A DNA stretch of 64,000 bases from Muribaculaceae bacterium. GTDB lineage: Bacteria > Bacillota > Clostridia > Lachnospirales > Lachnospiraceae. The notes beneath the pieces are model-generated. The model was given only the letters and a program-made list of their open reading frames with translations, had not been told where the DNA came from and ran no database searches. The stretch is from NCBI GenBank assembly GCA_023666425.1, contig JAMPCA010000001.1, positions 1,036,986-1,100,985 on the forward strand, given 5' to 3'. A program made the translations under genes and the position numbers. Below are positions 16,730-26,872 of the stretch, in pieces (positions within the stretch are counted from its first letter, which is position 1; every line of letters starts with the position of its first letter).

Positions 16730-18772
16730 TCAGGTCTCGAAGACGGATACTTTCTCTGACAGTCCGGTCACTCTCTCCATGGTATCATTCGTCAGATCCA
16801 CCACCTCATTGGCCTTTAGGGTAATCTCCGTACTGTTCTGCGCGATCAGGGTAACGCCCGTCGCCGATTCCTCTGTCGCAACCGCAATGTCTTTCAGCGC
16901 CGATACAATATACTTGATCGTGCCAAGTATCTGCTTTGCCGATTGATCAAAATTGGATACGATCCCGCCGATGTTATCTGCATCGTCATTATACTGCCTG
17001 CTCGTCTGGGTCATGTTCTCATAATCCTGCATCACCGTCCCGTCAAGGAATTCCAGAATATCCTGGGCGCAGCTGCTTAAGTTCTCCACGCTTTGCACAA
17101 CTTCTTTTGTAATGATCTGGATCTGGTTGACAGATTCCTTGGAGTTCTCCGCCAGATGGCCGATCTCACTCGCCACAACCGCAAAGCCCTTGCCCGAATC
17201 ACCGGCTCTCGCCGCCTCGATGCTCGCATTTAATGCCAGCAGATTCGTCTGTGAGGTAATCGAGAGAATGGCATCTGACAGTTTGCTGATTTCTTCAATC
17301 CTTGCCGCATCCGCAATTGCCTTCTGCAGGGTCTGCATAGACTGCTGATAAATGGCAACCGCGTTGTCCTTGGAGCGGATCGTCGCCTGCTCCAGCTCGT
17401 AAGCCCTCTGCTTGATCTCCTGCGACGTCCTGCTCCCCTCATCGGCAAGCTGCGCGACGGAAATCAGGCTCTGCTCTGCTTCTGCCGCGACATTGGACAT
17501 CTGCTCGGTCGTCGCCGCCGTCTCCTGGGAGGAGGCCGCCAGCTCCTGTATGGTGGCCGATACGCTTTCCAGCTCCGACATCAGGCCGCTCATCTGGTTC
17601 TGCTGCCTGCCTGCATAACTGGATACGTCGCCCGAGCTTTCATTCACAGCCGAGATGGTCTCGCGCAGCTCGGTCTGCATCTTTTGCAGGGCATTGGCCA
17701 GTATCCCCGATTCATTCTTTGTCTGCAGCAGCTTCTCCGGTATCTGCCGGGTAAAGTTTCCGTGTGCAATATACCCCAGCTCATCCTTGATCGCAATAAT
17801 CGGTCTGACAATGCCTCCGGCGATAAAGTTTGAAACCATACCGAATATGACGATTGCCAGAATGCATATCACGATAATACTAATGATAATTTTTTTCACA
17901 GCGCCATACATCTCGTCGTATTCCGTGTTCACGACGACATGCCATCTGAATTCCGGAAGTTCTGCATATCCCACGCACTTCTTTGCGCCCTCATAGCTGT
18001 ACTCCGCGTAACCGCTGCCTCCCTGCGTCGCCCGGTCGAGCATATGTACCAGATCCTGCAAAGACGGATTCTCTGCAAGCTGATTTTTCGCATTTTCCTG
18101 CTGGATGACCTTATCCCGGTTCGAATGGGCGATGGTGGTTCCATCCGAATTGATCATGTAAGCGCTTCCCGTCTCGCCAAAAACTACCCCGTCCGTAATG
18201 TCGGAAAGGGCGGCGCCGTCCTTCTTCATATACAAAACGCCCGCAATCTGCCCGCTCTCATTGTAGAGCGGAACCGAGATCATCAGTATCATCGTCCCGG
18301 GCTTCGTGGAGTCCTCCAGCGGATCGGACACATAGTTTGTTCCCTCCATGGCCTTCAAGAAATATGCGCGCTCAGAAATATCCGCATACGTCTCAAGATC
18401 GGCAGTCAGCGTTCTTCCGTTCTTATCTGCGACTCCGATATCTCCAACGCCTCTCTCCTCCGCCAGCTGCAGAAGATATGTTTTCTGTTCCCTGTCATCC
18501 TGTCCGAGATTGTAGACCCTGTCATCTGTCCGAAGGGCTTCCAGATATGCAAAGTCCTGCTCCACCGACTCCTGCACTCTGCCCGCCACCTGCTCCGCGA
18601 GAACCGTCAGCTCTCTTTCCGTGCTCTCCGTAAGCACACTCTTCATATTGATCGCACAGAATATGCCGACGAATGCCGCCACACAGATACAGATGATACC
18701 GCTCATCCCTACGATCTCAACCTTGAGGCTCCGATTCCCGCTGCCGCTTCTTTTTTCTTTTGGCTTACCCAT
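16730..18772 (-). CDS. Methyl-accepting chemotaxis protein with double-Cache sensor
   Basis: A 680-residue chemoreceptor. The first transmembrane helix lies at about 20-40. The extracellular part, about 250 residues, is a double Cache (dCache_1) domain with the typical SERAYFLKAMEGTNYVSDPL, MILMISVPLYNESGQIAGVL and GSAYMINSDGTTIAH strands; it senses small molecules directly. The second transmembrane helix (IIISIIVICILAIVIFGMV) is followed by HAMP and a long signalling coiled coil with the tip [27 protein letters not shown] lies 4 nt before the ATG. A -10 box lies in the 152-nt gap to the next receptor gene, so it can be expressed alone. Being next to the rhamnose operon, its ligand may be a sugar-related compound (inference). 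Confidence 0.93.
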   Translation of the reverse strand: MGKPKEKRSGSGNRSLKVEIVGMSGIICICVAAFVGIFCAINMKSVLTESTERELTVLAEQVAGRVQESVEQDFAYLEALRTDDRVYNLGQDDREQKTYLLQLAEERGVGDIGVADKNGRTLTADLETYADISERAYFLKAMEGTNYVSDPLEDSTKPGTMILMISVPLYNESGQIAGVLYMKKDGAALSDITDGVVFGETGSAYMINSDGTTIAHSNRDKVIQQENAKNQLAENPSLQDLVHMLDRATQGGSGYAEYSYEGAKKCVGYAELPEFRWHVVVNTEYDEMYGAVKKIIISIIVICILAIVIFGMVSNFIAGGIVRPIIAIKDELGYIAHGNFTRQIPEKLLQTKNESGILANALQKMQTELRETISAVNESSGDVSSYAGRQQNQMSGLMSELESVSATIQELAASSQETAATTEQMSNVAAEAEQSLISVAQLADEGSRTSQEIKQRAYELEQATIRSKDNAVAIYQQSMQTLQKAIADAARIEEISKLSDAILSITSQTNLLALNASIEAARAGDSGKGFAVVASEIGHLAENSKESVNQIQIITKEVVQSVENLSSCAQDILEFLDGTVMQDYENMTQTSRQYNDDADNIGGIVSNFDQSAKQILGTIKYIVSALKDIAVATEESATGVTLIAQNSTEITLKANEVVDLTNDTMERVTGLSEKVSVFET

Positions 18773-18816
18773 GCCACTCCCCCTGTTCCTTATACTGTTT
18801 CAACTATAATATTGAC

Positions 18817-18828
18817 ATTATACTACAA
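18817..18828 (-). promoter_or_regulatory. -10 region of the dCache chemoreceptor gene
   Basis: On the minus strand, TTGTAGTATAAT, 12 bases identical to the -10 region of the chemoreceptor at 10890. No good -35 box is seen at the expected distance. Confidence 0.45.
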
Positions 18829-18924
18829 ATCAGGCAGAGGTGCATAGTTTTTTGAAACATTTCCCCTCAGTTTCTCTCCGTCCGGATTTCAGGCTGCTCC
18901 TGCGCCCGGTCATGTTCCCGGCGT

Positions 18925-20670
18925 CTACTCGACCACAAAGCCTCCGGAAAGCTCCCGGAATTCCTTCACGACCTCCTTGTTCCGGTGGTTCTCATCCGAG
19001 ATATTCCCGGTCGCATCCAGCAGATCGACGACATTGCCGGTCACATTCTGGATTCCCTGCGAGCTCTCCTCCGCGGAGCTGGATATGCCGCCGATGCTCT
19101 GGAGCACGTTATTGATCTGCCCGCCGATATGGTCTACATTACTCTGAATGTTATCAATCATTTCTGAAACGCTGTTTGCGTCGTCCATATAGCGCTCAGA
19201 CATCGTCTCGAAGCTCTTATAATCCTCCATGACCTTGCTGTTCACAAACTCGGTCATACGCTCACTGCATTCGCACAGCGAACGCACCGCCGCGATCACC
19301 TTGTAGTTTAAGGACTGGATTTCTGTCGCATTCTGCTTGCTGTTGTCGGCAAGTATGCGGATCTCGTCTGCGACGACGGCAAATCCCTTGCCCGCCTCCC
19401 CCGCTCTCGCCGCCTCAATCGAAGCATTGAGGGCTAAAAGATTGGTTCTTGCCGTAATATCCAGAATCGTGGTCGTCAGCTCCTCGATTTTATCAATGTT
19501 GCGGCTCTCGCGAATGCTGACCTCCATCGTCTCGCGAATCGACGCCGCGATCTCCTCCGCCGACCGTTTGCTCTCGACGGTCTGACTGCGGATAATACCG
19601 GCGCGCTTCCTGAGCTCTGCGGCAAAGGCCATGCCTCCCTCCATCTCCCCGGTAATCTGCGCGGTCTCTCCGGAGATTCCCTGCACTTCTCCCTGCATCT
19701 GGTGCACAAGGGCTGTGATTTCCTCGCTTCCCGCCGTCATCTGCTCCATCAGGGACGAAAGGTCGCTGATCTTATCATTGGATGCGGTGAACTGTACATC
19801 GACCCTGTCCGTAATCTCCTCCATATAGACAGAGCTTTGCTTGATGCGGGCAATGACCTGCTGGAACGCCTCCAGAAGGCGGTTGATGCTGTCCGCCAGC
19901 TGTCCCATCTCGTCGTTTCTCTTCTTCCACATGCGCTCCGTCAGGTTTCCGTTTCCGTCGGAGATGGTGCGTGCAATCTGCCGCATTTTCTGCCCCATTC
20001 CCCTGACCGGCTTTAAGAGCATAAAGTAAATGATAAAAATGGCAACTGCCGCGCACAGCACACAGACAGCTGACACTAAAAGACAGCTGAAGTTCGCTGT
20101 GCTGATGGACTGCTTCGCCTGCGACTGGGACTCTTTCAGGCCATTGTCGAATGCCTCCTCCAGCGCAAGAATCACTTCCTCCTGTGCAAGAATGACCGGC
20201 ATTGCCTCCGCTCCCAGATACAGCTTCGACTCCGGTATGCCCTGCTCCTTCCGGATCTGGCTGACGGTCTGCATCGCCTCCATCATGCTCAGGCAGCCGC
20301 CGCGGTACTCCTCATACACTGCGGTGATCTGCGCATTGTTGGTCTTTGCGATGTAGGCGTCCAGCTCATCCAGCATGGACTTTACCGTCTCCACTTCCAT
20401 GTCCAGCAGACCGTATATATCGCCCGCGATCTCCAGATCCTCATCTGAACTTCCGGACAGAATATTGGCATATTTTTGTATGGTTTCTGTCTTTTTCCCG
20501 ATGGCTCCGTACTGTGCCTGAATATTGACATAGACCTCACTCATTGCCGTCACGGACTGATTGATATTCCCCAAATTGACCACGATGATGGAAGTATTAA
20601 ACAGCACTGCAACCAAAATTGCAATCATTATAATCATAATTTTGCATTGAATCGACATACTCTTTTTCAT
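18925..20670 (-). CDS. Methyl-accepting chemotaxis protein linked to the rhamnoside operon
   Basis: About 581 residues. The first transmembrane helix is near residues 10-33 and the second near 180-205 ([20 protein letters not shown]). Between them is a helical, Cache-free sensor (four-helix-bundle type). A HAMP domain and a signalling coiled coil with tip [20 protein letters not shown] follow. Two starts are possible (20682 and 20670). The AAGGAAG box abuts the first and is 12 nt from the second, so the second is preferred with little certainty. It begins 45 nt (33 nt if the first ATG is used) after the diguanylate cyclase stop, with no terminator between, so it is probably the last gene of the rhamnoside operon. 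This suggests tuning of chemotaxis to the imported sugar. Confidence 0.9.
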   Translation of the reverse strand: MKKSMSIQCKIMIIMIAILVAVLFNTSIIVVNLGNINQSVTAMSEVYVNIQAQYGAIGKKTETIQKYANILSGSSDEDLEIAGDIYGLLDMEVETVKSMLDELDAYIAKTNNAQITAVYEEYRGGCLSMMEAMQTVSQIRKEQGIPESKLYLGAEAMPVILAQEEVILALEEAFDNGLKESQSQAKQSISTANFSCLLVSAVCVLCAAVAIFIIYFMLLKPVRGMGQKMRQIARTISDGNGNLTERMWKKRNDEMGQLADSINRLLEAFQQVIARIKQSSVYMEEITDRVDVQFTASNDKISDLSSLMEQMTAGSEEITALVHQMQGEVQGISGETAQITGEMEGGMAFAAELRKRAGIIRSQTVESKRSAEEIAASIRETMEVSIRESRNIDKIEELTTTILDITARTNLLALNASIEAARAGEAGKGFAVVADEIRILADNSKQNATEIQSLNYKVIAAVRSLCECSERMTEFVNSKVMEDYKSFETMSERYMDDANSVSEMIDNIQSNVDHIGGQINNVLQSIGGISSSAEESSQGIQNVTGNVVDLLDATGNISDENHRNKEVVKEFRELSGGFVVE

Positions 20671-20715
20671 ACAGTTACCCATCTTCCTTTTCCTAAGTGC
20701 CCAAAGCCGTTAAAG

Positions 20716-22566
20716 TCACCTTTTTTTCTTCATATTGTACATTTCCCTGTCCGCCTGCTCCATGAGCTGGTCAAGTTTGAAATCTTCTGAGATTAACACG
20801 GACTGGAAACCCACGCTGACGCTCATTATATACTCTTTGTTATTCTTTTCCCTGTGTGCCGCAAGTTCTGGGTTTAATTTCTCCATCAGATCGTCAAACT
20901 CTGTGCCCGTCTCATTTTTACCCAGAATCACGAACTCGTCGCCGCCATAGCGCATCAGAATCTGTCCGTCTTTTTTGAGCGTCTTTAACATATCGGCGAC
21001 AGATTTGATGTAGAAATCTCCCTCCTCATGGCCGTATGTGTCATTGACTGTTTTTAACCGGTTGATGTCTGCAAACAGAATTCCTATCGGAATCTCCTGC
21101 TGCCTGCACTCCTCGACAAGTCTTTTGGCATAATGGAAAAATCCGGCGCGGTTGTAGATCTGCGTGAGGCTGTCCATCATCCAGACACGGTTTAACTTTT
21201 TGACCAGACGTTTCAGCTCGCCCTGCCTGTGGACATTTTCCAGCGCGTTTGATATGTTTAAAAGCCAATTCTGGAACTGCGTGTTGTTATATCCAATATC
21301 ACTGCCACACATGACAACATATCCCAGACAGTTTTTCCGGAAATGGATCGGTGCGACAATACACACCTCCCCATGCACCTTCCTCCTGCACTCCCTGGGC
21401 AGAATCTCTCTGGAAGGAAAATACGGATACTCTGTAAATGTCCCCTGCTCATACGCAACGGGGATATACACGCGCTCCGAATACTCCTCCCTTGTCTGAT
21501 AGTCATATTCCATCTTGTCCTCCGACACTTCTTCTTCGCAGAGGCACAGATAAACAAATGAAAAATTAACCATGGAAATATATGTTTTCAGGCACTCGCA
21601 AAATTCCTCAAAACTGTCGCAGTCGTTTAAGTCGGAGGCCATATTTTTGTTCATATCCGCCATGGAGACAGAGGAGAGCTTGTGTATGGCATTCTGCAGC
21701 TGCAGCTTTGACGCATTGTATTTATGTCTTTCCCGGCAGCCGCAGCTGCCCCTGTAGCAATACCTCACGGAAAAGGTTCTGCTTGCCGCACTGCCCTCCG
21801 CAAGCATTTTACATGCCTCATAGCCGATCCGCTCCTGCGGCTTTTCCACGGTCGTAATCGCCGGAATCAGCTTGGCCGCGTCAGAGACATGATCGAAGCC
21901 CGTGAGCAGAATGTCCTCGCCCGGCCGTATTCCCTGCCGCGCCAGCTCAATATAAACGCCCAGCGCCATATTATCGTTCGCACAGACGATGGCGTCCGGA
22001 AGATTGTCCTTTTCTACCAGCGTCCTGACAAGCTCCTCGCCGCTGTCGATCCAGTAATTGCCATAAACGATCCGCTCGGAGGGTAAGCTGATCCCGTGCT
22101 CCTCAAACGCCTCGAGCGCCCCCTGCAGCCGTGCGCTGCTCTCCAGATTCTGCTTCGGCCCGGACAGATAACAGATATCCATTGCCCCGTGTGCCTCAAT
22201 TAAATGGGATACCATTCCCTTCATTGCTTTCTGGTTGTCCACACAAAACACCGGCATCCCCGGCGTATGGCTGTCAATGCTGACAACGGGCGTCCCCGAG
22301 GCTGTAATCCGCTCTGCAAGCGCCTGCGCGTGCTGCTCGCTCTGGATCGTGTCCCGCACAAATATGATGCCGTCGTACTGTTTGAAATCAGGCAGACTGT
22401 AAATCTGGAATTCGCCGATTCCATACTCAGACTGGCTATAGATATCGCCGTTACAGGTGAACGCAAAAATATCTATCTTCTGCTCCCTCGCATACTCCAC
22501 AACGCCCTCGAGCAGCCTCTTTTGAACCTCATGTGCAATTCCTCCGATCAGTACAGCAATTTTCAT
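20716..22566 (-). CDS. Diguanylate cyclase with LacI-like sugar-binding sensor domain
   Basis: A 616-residue soluble protein. Residues 1-275 form a type I periplasmic-binding fold as in LacI regulators (KIAVLIGGIAHEVQKRLLEG, then AIVCANDNMALGVYIELARQ, DILLTGFDHVSDAAKLIPAI, TTVEKPQERIG) but without a DNA-binding headpiece. A GSCGC motif closes it. Residues about 300-445 look GAF-like. The GGDEF domain starts with DSLTQIYNRAGF and has an intact active site RYGGDEF at 541-545; the RxxD inhibitory site five residues upstream is degenerate (KDGQ). It should make c-di-GMP in response to a cytoplasmic sugar ligand and may escape product inhibition. The ATG at 22566 overlaps the rhamnosidase stop by 4 nt (ATGA), with GGGGA 6 nt upstream. 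Confidence 0.92.
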   Translation of the reverse strand: MKIAVLIGGIAHEVQKRLLEGVVEYAREQKIDIFAFTCNGDIYSQSEYGIGEFQIYSLPDFKQYDGIIFVRDTIQSEQHAQALAERITASGTPVVSIDSHTPGMPVFCVDNQKAMKGMVSHLIEAHGAMDICYLSGPKQNLESSARLQGALEAFEEHGISLPSERIVYGNYWIDSGEELVRTLVEKDNLPDAIVCANDNMALGVYIELARQGIRPGEDILLTGFDHVSDAAKLIPAITTVEKPQERIGYEACKMLAEGSAASRTFSVRYCYRGSCGCRERHKYNASKLQLQNAIHKLSSVSMADMNKNMASDLNDCDSFEEFCECLKTYISMVNFSFVYLCLCEEEVSEDKMEYDYQTREEYSERVYIPVAYEQGTFTEYPYFPSREILPRECRRKVHGEVCIVAPIHFRKNCLGYVVMCGSDIGYNNTQFQNWLLNISNALENVHRQGELKRLVKKLNRVWMMDSLTQIYNRAGFFHYAKRLVEECRQQEIPIGILFADINRLKTVNDTYGHEEGDFYIKSVADMLKTLKKDGQILMRYGGDEFVILGKNETGTEFDDLMEKLNPELAAHREKNNKEYIMSVSVGFQSVLISEDFKLDQLMEQADREMYNMKKKR

Positions 22567-25112
22567 ATACATTCCCCATTTTGGTCAAAGACGTATGTTC
22601 CGCCGCCCAGCAGACGGCTTTTTCCATTTGGAAAAATTACCTTTGCATTTGCCGGATACGGTATTTCAATCTCATACGAAAAGCCCTTTTCCTCACTGTA
22701 AGTCCACGCGCTCCGGAATGTCCCGAATACCGATTCAAAGCTTCCCCGCACGAAGGAAAAACGCCGGTCGGGCATGGGTCTTATGGTCATCGGAACTTCC
22801 CCCGCCATCTCCGGCAGAAATCCGCACATATACCGGTACATCCAGTCTGCGATGCTGCCATATGCGTAATGATTCAGGCTGTTCATTCCCATATCGCTGA
22901 TGACGCCGTTTTCATCCAGCGAATTCCATCTCTCCCACACCGTCGTCGCACCCAGATTGACCTCAAAGAGCCAGCCCGGATATTCCTCATTCAAAAGCAG
23001 GTCGTAGGCGAGTGTATTGAGTCCGTTCTCCGACAGCGCGGGACACAGCACCGGCGTTCCGACAAATCCGGTATTCAGATGCCCGTTGTTTTCTTCGATC
23101 AGCCGCTTTAATTCCGCCGCAAGGGTTTCCCTCGCATGTTCCGGATACAGCCCTATGTAAAGCAAAAATGCACATGCGGTCTGTGTCGGCTCAATATTCA
23201 GCTTCCCTTCCTCCGTAAAATAGAAGCTGATAAACGCTTTTTTAATGTTGGCCGCCAGCGTCCGGTAAGTCTCCTCCTCCGCCTCAAGTGCAAGCACCGC
23301 GGCCGCCTTCGCCAGCGTCACCGTGGACAGATAAAACCATGCGGACGCCAGAAAACCACTGTCTGTCTTTCCGATGGGATTGTGGATATTGCCATTGTCC
23401 AGCGCGAGCCAGTCGCCCAGCTGCATATCATTCTGCCACAGCCAGGGCGTATCGTTCTGCTCCGCCCTCCCCCGCACATAGTCCACCCAGAGCTTCATCA
23501 TCGGATACTGCTCCCGCAGCATACTGACGTCGCCGTAATACTGGTAGAGATTCCACGGCAGCATCGTCGCCACATCCGCCCATGCGCACGCACCGCCGTC
23601 CCGGTAAAACGGGTTGGTATTTTCCTTAAGCGGCACCTTCGGGCGCGGGGAGAAAAAGGGAACTGCCCCGCCCAGCAGCTTCTGCTCCGGATACAGGCTT
23701 CTCGTATAGTGTCTGAAAAAAGCGCTGCTGTCCATATGAAAGCACGCCGTCGGCGCGAAGATATTCGCATCTCCCGTCCAGCCCATGCGCTCGTCCCTCT
23801 GCGGACAGTCCGTGGGGATATCTAAAAAATTGCACTTCTGCGAGCGGAGCGTGTTGGCAAAGAGACGGTTCACCTTTTCATTGGAAGTCTCGATGTTCCC
23901 AGTCTCCTCAATATCCGACATGATGCGGTATGCACGGAAGGAAAGCTCCTGCCCTTCCTCCAGTCCCTCTACCCGGACATAGCGGAAGCCGTAAAAGGTA
24001 AAATGCGGACGCACCGTCTTATGCGCGCCGTCGGAAGTATAGACGAACTCCGCTTTTGCCGTCCGCAGGTTATCCCGGAAAAACTTCCCGTCCTGCAGCA
24101 CCTCCCCGTACAGGAGGCGGAGCTGCTGTCCTTTCTTTAGCTGCCCTGTAAACTCTGCCCATCCGGTGATGGCCTCGCCGAAATCCAGTAAAATTCCGTC
24201 CCTCTCCACCTTTTTCGATACCGGGCAAAACTCCTCCACCTTCCGTATGGGCGGATTGGAACGCTCTGTCAAAAGCTCCGTGCCATCCGGCAGGATCTCC
24301 ACGGTAAGCGGCTGCTCCTCCCAGGTATCGTTCTGCCACTCTCCGTCGTAAATCCCGTTCTCTCCGACGTTTCCCGTGTGCGCCGACCAGAGTCCGTCCG
24401 TGACAAGCTGCTGCTCTTTTCCCGTCTCATCCTCCCAGATGAGCTCCGCGATACATTTCTTTCTGTCCCCGTACAGATCCAGGTACACATCGTCAAAACC
24501 GAATCTTCCCTTGTACCAGCCCTCTCCCAGCAGAATCTCTATGCGGTTTTCACCGTCCTTTAACAGCTCTGCAACGTCAAAGGTCTGGTACTCCATCAGA
24601 AAATCATAGGAGTGGTAGCCCGGCAGCAGATATTCGTCGCCAGCCTTCTGTCCGTTTATACTTACCTCGTAAAGGCCTGCCCCAAAGATGTAAAGCCTCG
24701 CTTTTTTCACCGGCTGCGAAACAAAAAAATCACGATAGAAAACCGGCATCCGCTCCTTGTCCTCCGCCACGGAGATAAAGTCCGCGCTCCATGCCTCCCC
24801 GCGCTTTCCGGTCTCAAACCATGCCGTCCCACTCTCCACCGTCCCGGAGGCCGTCTGTGCCGTCACCTTCCAGAAATACCGGGTGCGGGCGCGCAGCGCA
24901 AGCGGGATTCTCAGCTGACACTGCATAAAGCCGCTCATCATGCCGCTGTCATAGACAGGGATGCGCATATCCTCTGTTTCCGATACCGTGATCTGCACCC
25001 CGGAGGGAAGATCTGCACCGGCGTCTGTAAGCTTCCATGACAGAACCAGATACGGAAGGTCGTTGCCAAGCGGATTTTTCATGTGGTTCGTTCTTAAATG
25101 TGTGATTTTCAT
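22563..25112 (-). CDS. Alpha-L-rhamnosidase, GH78
   Basis: An 849-residue alpha-L-rhamnosidase. N-terminal beta-sandwich modules (fibronectin-like plus the Bac_rhamnosid_N domain, YRDFFVSQPVKKARLYIFGA) precede the (alpha/alpha)6 catalytic barrel. The hallmark DIPTDCPQRDERMGWTGDAN carries catalytic-site acidic residues, and the C-terminal barrel includes ATTVWERWNSLDENG. It removes terminal alpha-L-rhamnose from oligosaccharides, saponins or flavonoid glycosides. There is no signal peptide, so it acts in the cytoplasm on imported substrates. The ATG at 25112 has AAGGG 8 nt upstream; a GTG at 25118 is the alternative. It lies 34 nt downstream of the GH3 gene and overlaps the diguanylate cyclase start. 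Confidence 0.93.
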   Translation of the reverse strand: MKITHLRTNHMKNPLGNDLPYLVLSWKLTDAGADLPSGVQITVSETEDMRIPVYDSGMMSGFMQCQLRIPLALRARTRYFWKVTAQTASGTVESGTAWFETGKRGEAWSADFISVAEDKERMPVFYRDFFVSQPVKKARLYIFGAGLYEVSINGQKAGDEYLLPGYHSYDFLMEYQTFDVAELLKDGENRIEILLGEGWYKGRFGFDDVYLDLYGDRKKCIAELIWEDETGKEQQLVTDGLWSAHTGNVGENGIYDGEWQNDTWEEQPLTVEILPDGTELLTERSNPPIRKVEEFCPVSKKVERDGILLDFGEAITGWAEFTGQLKKGQQLRLLYGEVLQDGKFFRDNLRTAKAEFVYTSDGAHKTVRPHFTFYGFRYVRVEGLEEGQELSFRAYRIMSDIEETGNIETSNEKVNRLFANTLRSQKCNFLDIPTDCPQRDERMGWTGDANIFAPTACFHMDSSAFFRHYTRSLYPEQKLLGGAVPFFSPRPKVPLKENTNPFYRDGGACAWADVATMLPWNLYQYYGDVSMLREQYPMMKLWVDYVRGRAEQNDTPWLWQNDMQLGDWLALDNGNIHNPIGKTDSGFLASAWFYLSTVTLAKAAAVLALEAEEETYRTLAANIKKAFISFYFTEEGKLNIEPTQTACAFLLYIGLYPEHARETLAAELKRLIEENNGHLNTGFVGTPVLCPALSENGLNTLAYDLLLNEEYPGWLFEVNLGATTVWERWNSLDENGVISDMGMNSLNHYAYGSIADWMYRYMCGFLPEMAGEVPMTIRPMPDRRFSFVRGSFESVFGTFRSAWTYSEEKGFSYEIEIPYPANAKVIFPNGKSRLLGGGTYVFDQNGECI

Positions 25113-25146
25113 ATCCACCGCCCTTTTCTGCTGTATTCTACAGCCT

Positions 25147-26829
25147 TTAATATGCCAGCTCTTTTCTTCCGCAGAACGGGTCTACCGGATTTTTCCCTTT
25201 GAAGCCGCTCTTTCCGGTAATCTTATCCGCCACGGAACTGATGACATATTCATTGTTGGAGTAACAGTTTATGTAAGTCTTTATCATCGGCACGTCCAGC
25301 AGATGATAGGGATTCGCCAGGCTGATAAACAGCACCGGAACCTCGTCGGCAAACCACGGCACGTTGTTGCCCTGCCCCCAGAAGGTATACCAGTTCAGCC
25401 GGTTCGTGGTCTTATTGCTCGCATTTTCCACATTGCCGATATAAATAACCAAATCATATTTTACCTTAAAGCTTTTTACATTGTCCACGCCCATCTCAAA
25501 GTTTTCTTTCTCGTAGACGGATACCTGAAATCCCCGTTTCTCAAGCTCTTTTTTCATCTGCTCCTGCACACGCCCGTTGGACGGAAAATCCCCCATAATC
25601 TCAAGCAGAACATTCGGATATTTCTCCGCGCTCACCGGAAGCAGCTTCTGTGTATCCTTCACGAGAGTAATCGATGCGTCCGCCAGCTCCTTTGCCCAGC
25701 GCACATGCTGGTTACACTTTAAGAGATTCATGTCCGCATCTGCCGGAATTAACGTTCCCGCCGCGCGGCGCTCGTGCAGCCCCAGCGCCGCCTTCATGGC
25801 GAGGATTCTGCGGTTCGCATCGTTTAGGCGCTGTTCGGACAAAAGTCCGCTTTTGTATCCCTCCATCATAAAATCGTAATCCTCTGTCAGATCCTTATTG
25901 AACAAAAACATGTCGCATCCGCTCTCAATCGCAAGCGGCACAGATTTCGCTCTTTCCATGGCGGAGGTAAAGCCGACCATCGGCGTCGCATCCGTGATGA
26001 CTAATCCGTTAAACCCAAGCTTTTCCCGCAGAAGATTATGGAGAAGCTCTTTTGACAAGGTCGCCGGAATGATTTTTCCGGCACTCTCACGATTATAATA
26101 TTCCTGATATGCCGGCATGGCGATATGCCCGGCCATAATGGAAAGCGCACCGTCGTCGATCAGTTTTTTGTACAGCTCCCCGAAGCTGCTGTCCCATTCC
26201 TCCATCGTCAGACTGTTGACGGACGTGAGCAGATGCTGGTCGCGCTCGTCCACGCCGTCTCCCGGGAAATGCTTGACGGCCACAGCGACATTACACTCCG
26301 AAGCGCCTCTCATGTACTCCTTCGCACAGCGATAGACTGTCTCAGGATCGCTTCCGTAGGTTCTTACGTTCGTGATGGGATTGTGGTAATTCATGTCGAT
26401 ATCGACGACCGGGGCAAAGGCCCAGTTGATTCCGAGCGCCGCCGCTTCGCTGCAGGAGATTTTCCCGAGCCGGTAGGCATATTTTGCATCTCCCGCGGCC
26501 GCACACGCCAGCTGCTTTCCATAAGGAGTTCCGTCTGTCGCCGCCCCGTCTCCGCCTGCCTCCAGATTCGATGGAATCAAAAGCGGAATCTGGGAATGCG
26601 TCTGCGCATACGCAAATGTTCTTTTCATTTCCTCACCGACGCCGTCGCGAAAGAACAGTCCGCCTATGTGAAAGTTCAGCAGCATATCCAGGTACTCCGG
26701 CTCCGTCGAATACCCGATCGGGCAGAAAAGCTGTCCGATTTTTTCCTCCAGCGTCATTTTTTCAAGGGTCTTCTCTACCCACGCAATGTCCGCGTCATTT
26801 AAATTAAAAGGTTTTTTTTTCAGGTCCAT
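25147..26829 (-). CDS. Glycoside hydrolase family 3 (NagZ-like N-terminal type)
   Basis: A 560-residue GH3 enzyme. The TIM-barrel motifs include EEKIGQLFCPIG, the KHFPGDGVDERDQH loop and the nucleophile-type Asp in GLVITDATPMVGF. The His of the DQH triplet sits where beta-N-acetylglucosaminidases and GH3 phosphorylases carry their Asp-His acid/base pair, so those activities are possible besides beta-glucosidase. A C-terminal alpha/beta sandwich follows (ITLVKDTQKLLPVS). It lacks a signal peptide. The start MDLKKKPF at 26829 has GAGG 5 nt upstream; a longer frame to 26865 is less likely. It lies between pgmB and the rhamnosidase in the same operon, so it may cut the remaining beta-linked sugar of rhamnosyl-glycosides. 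Confidence 0.87.
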   Translation of the reverse strand: MDLKKKPFNLNDADIAWVEKTLEKMTLEEKIGQLFCPIGYSTEPEYLDMLLNFHIGGLFFRDGVGEEMKRTFAYAQTHSQIPLLIPSNLEAGGDGAATDGTPYGKQLACAAAGDAKYAYRLGKISCSEAAALGINWAFAPVVDIDMNYHNPITNVRTYGSDPETVYRCAKEYMRGASECNVAVAVKHFPGDGVDERDQHLLTSVNSLTMEEWDSSFGELYKKLIDDGALSIMAGHIAMPAYQEYYNRESAGKIIPATLSKELLHNLLREKLGFNGLVITDATPMVGFTSAMERAKSVPLAIESGCDMFLFNKDLTEDYDFMMEGYKSGLLSEQRLNDANRRILAMKAALGLHERRAAGTLIPADADMNLLKCNQHVRWAKELADASITLVKDTQKLLPVSAEKYPNVLLEIMGDFPSNGRVQEQMKKELEKRGFQVSVYEKENFEMGVDNVKSFKVKYDLVIYIGNVENASNKTTNRLNWYTFWGQGNNVPWFADEVPVLFISLANPYHLLDVPMIKTYINCYSNNEYVISSVADKITGKSGFKGKNPVDPFCGRKELAY

Positions 26830-26872
26830 ATTTTCCTCACATTCTATAGACTGCTGCTCCGTCACAACGCGT

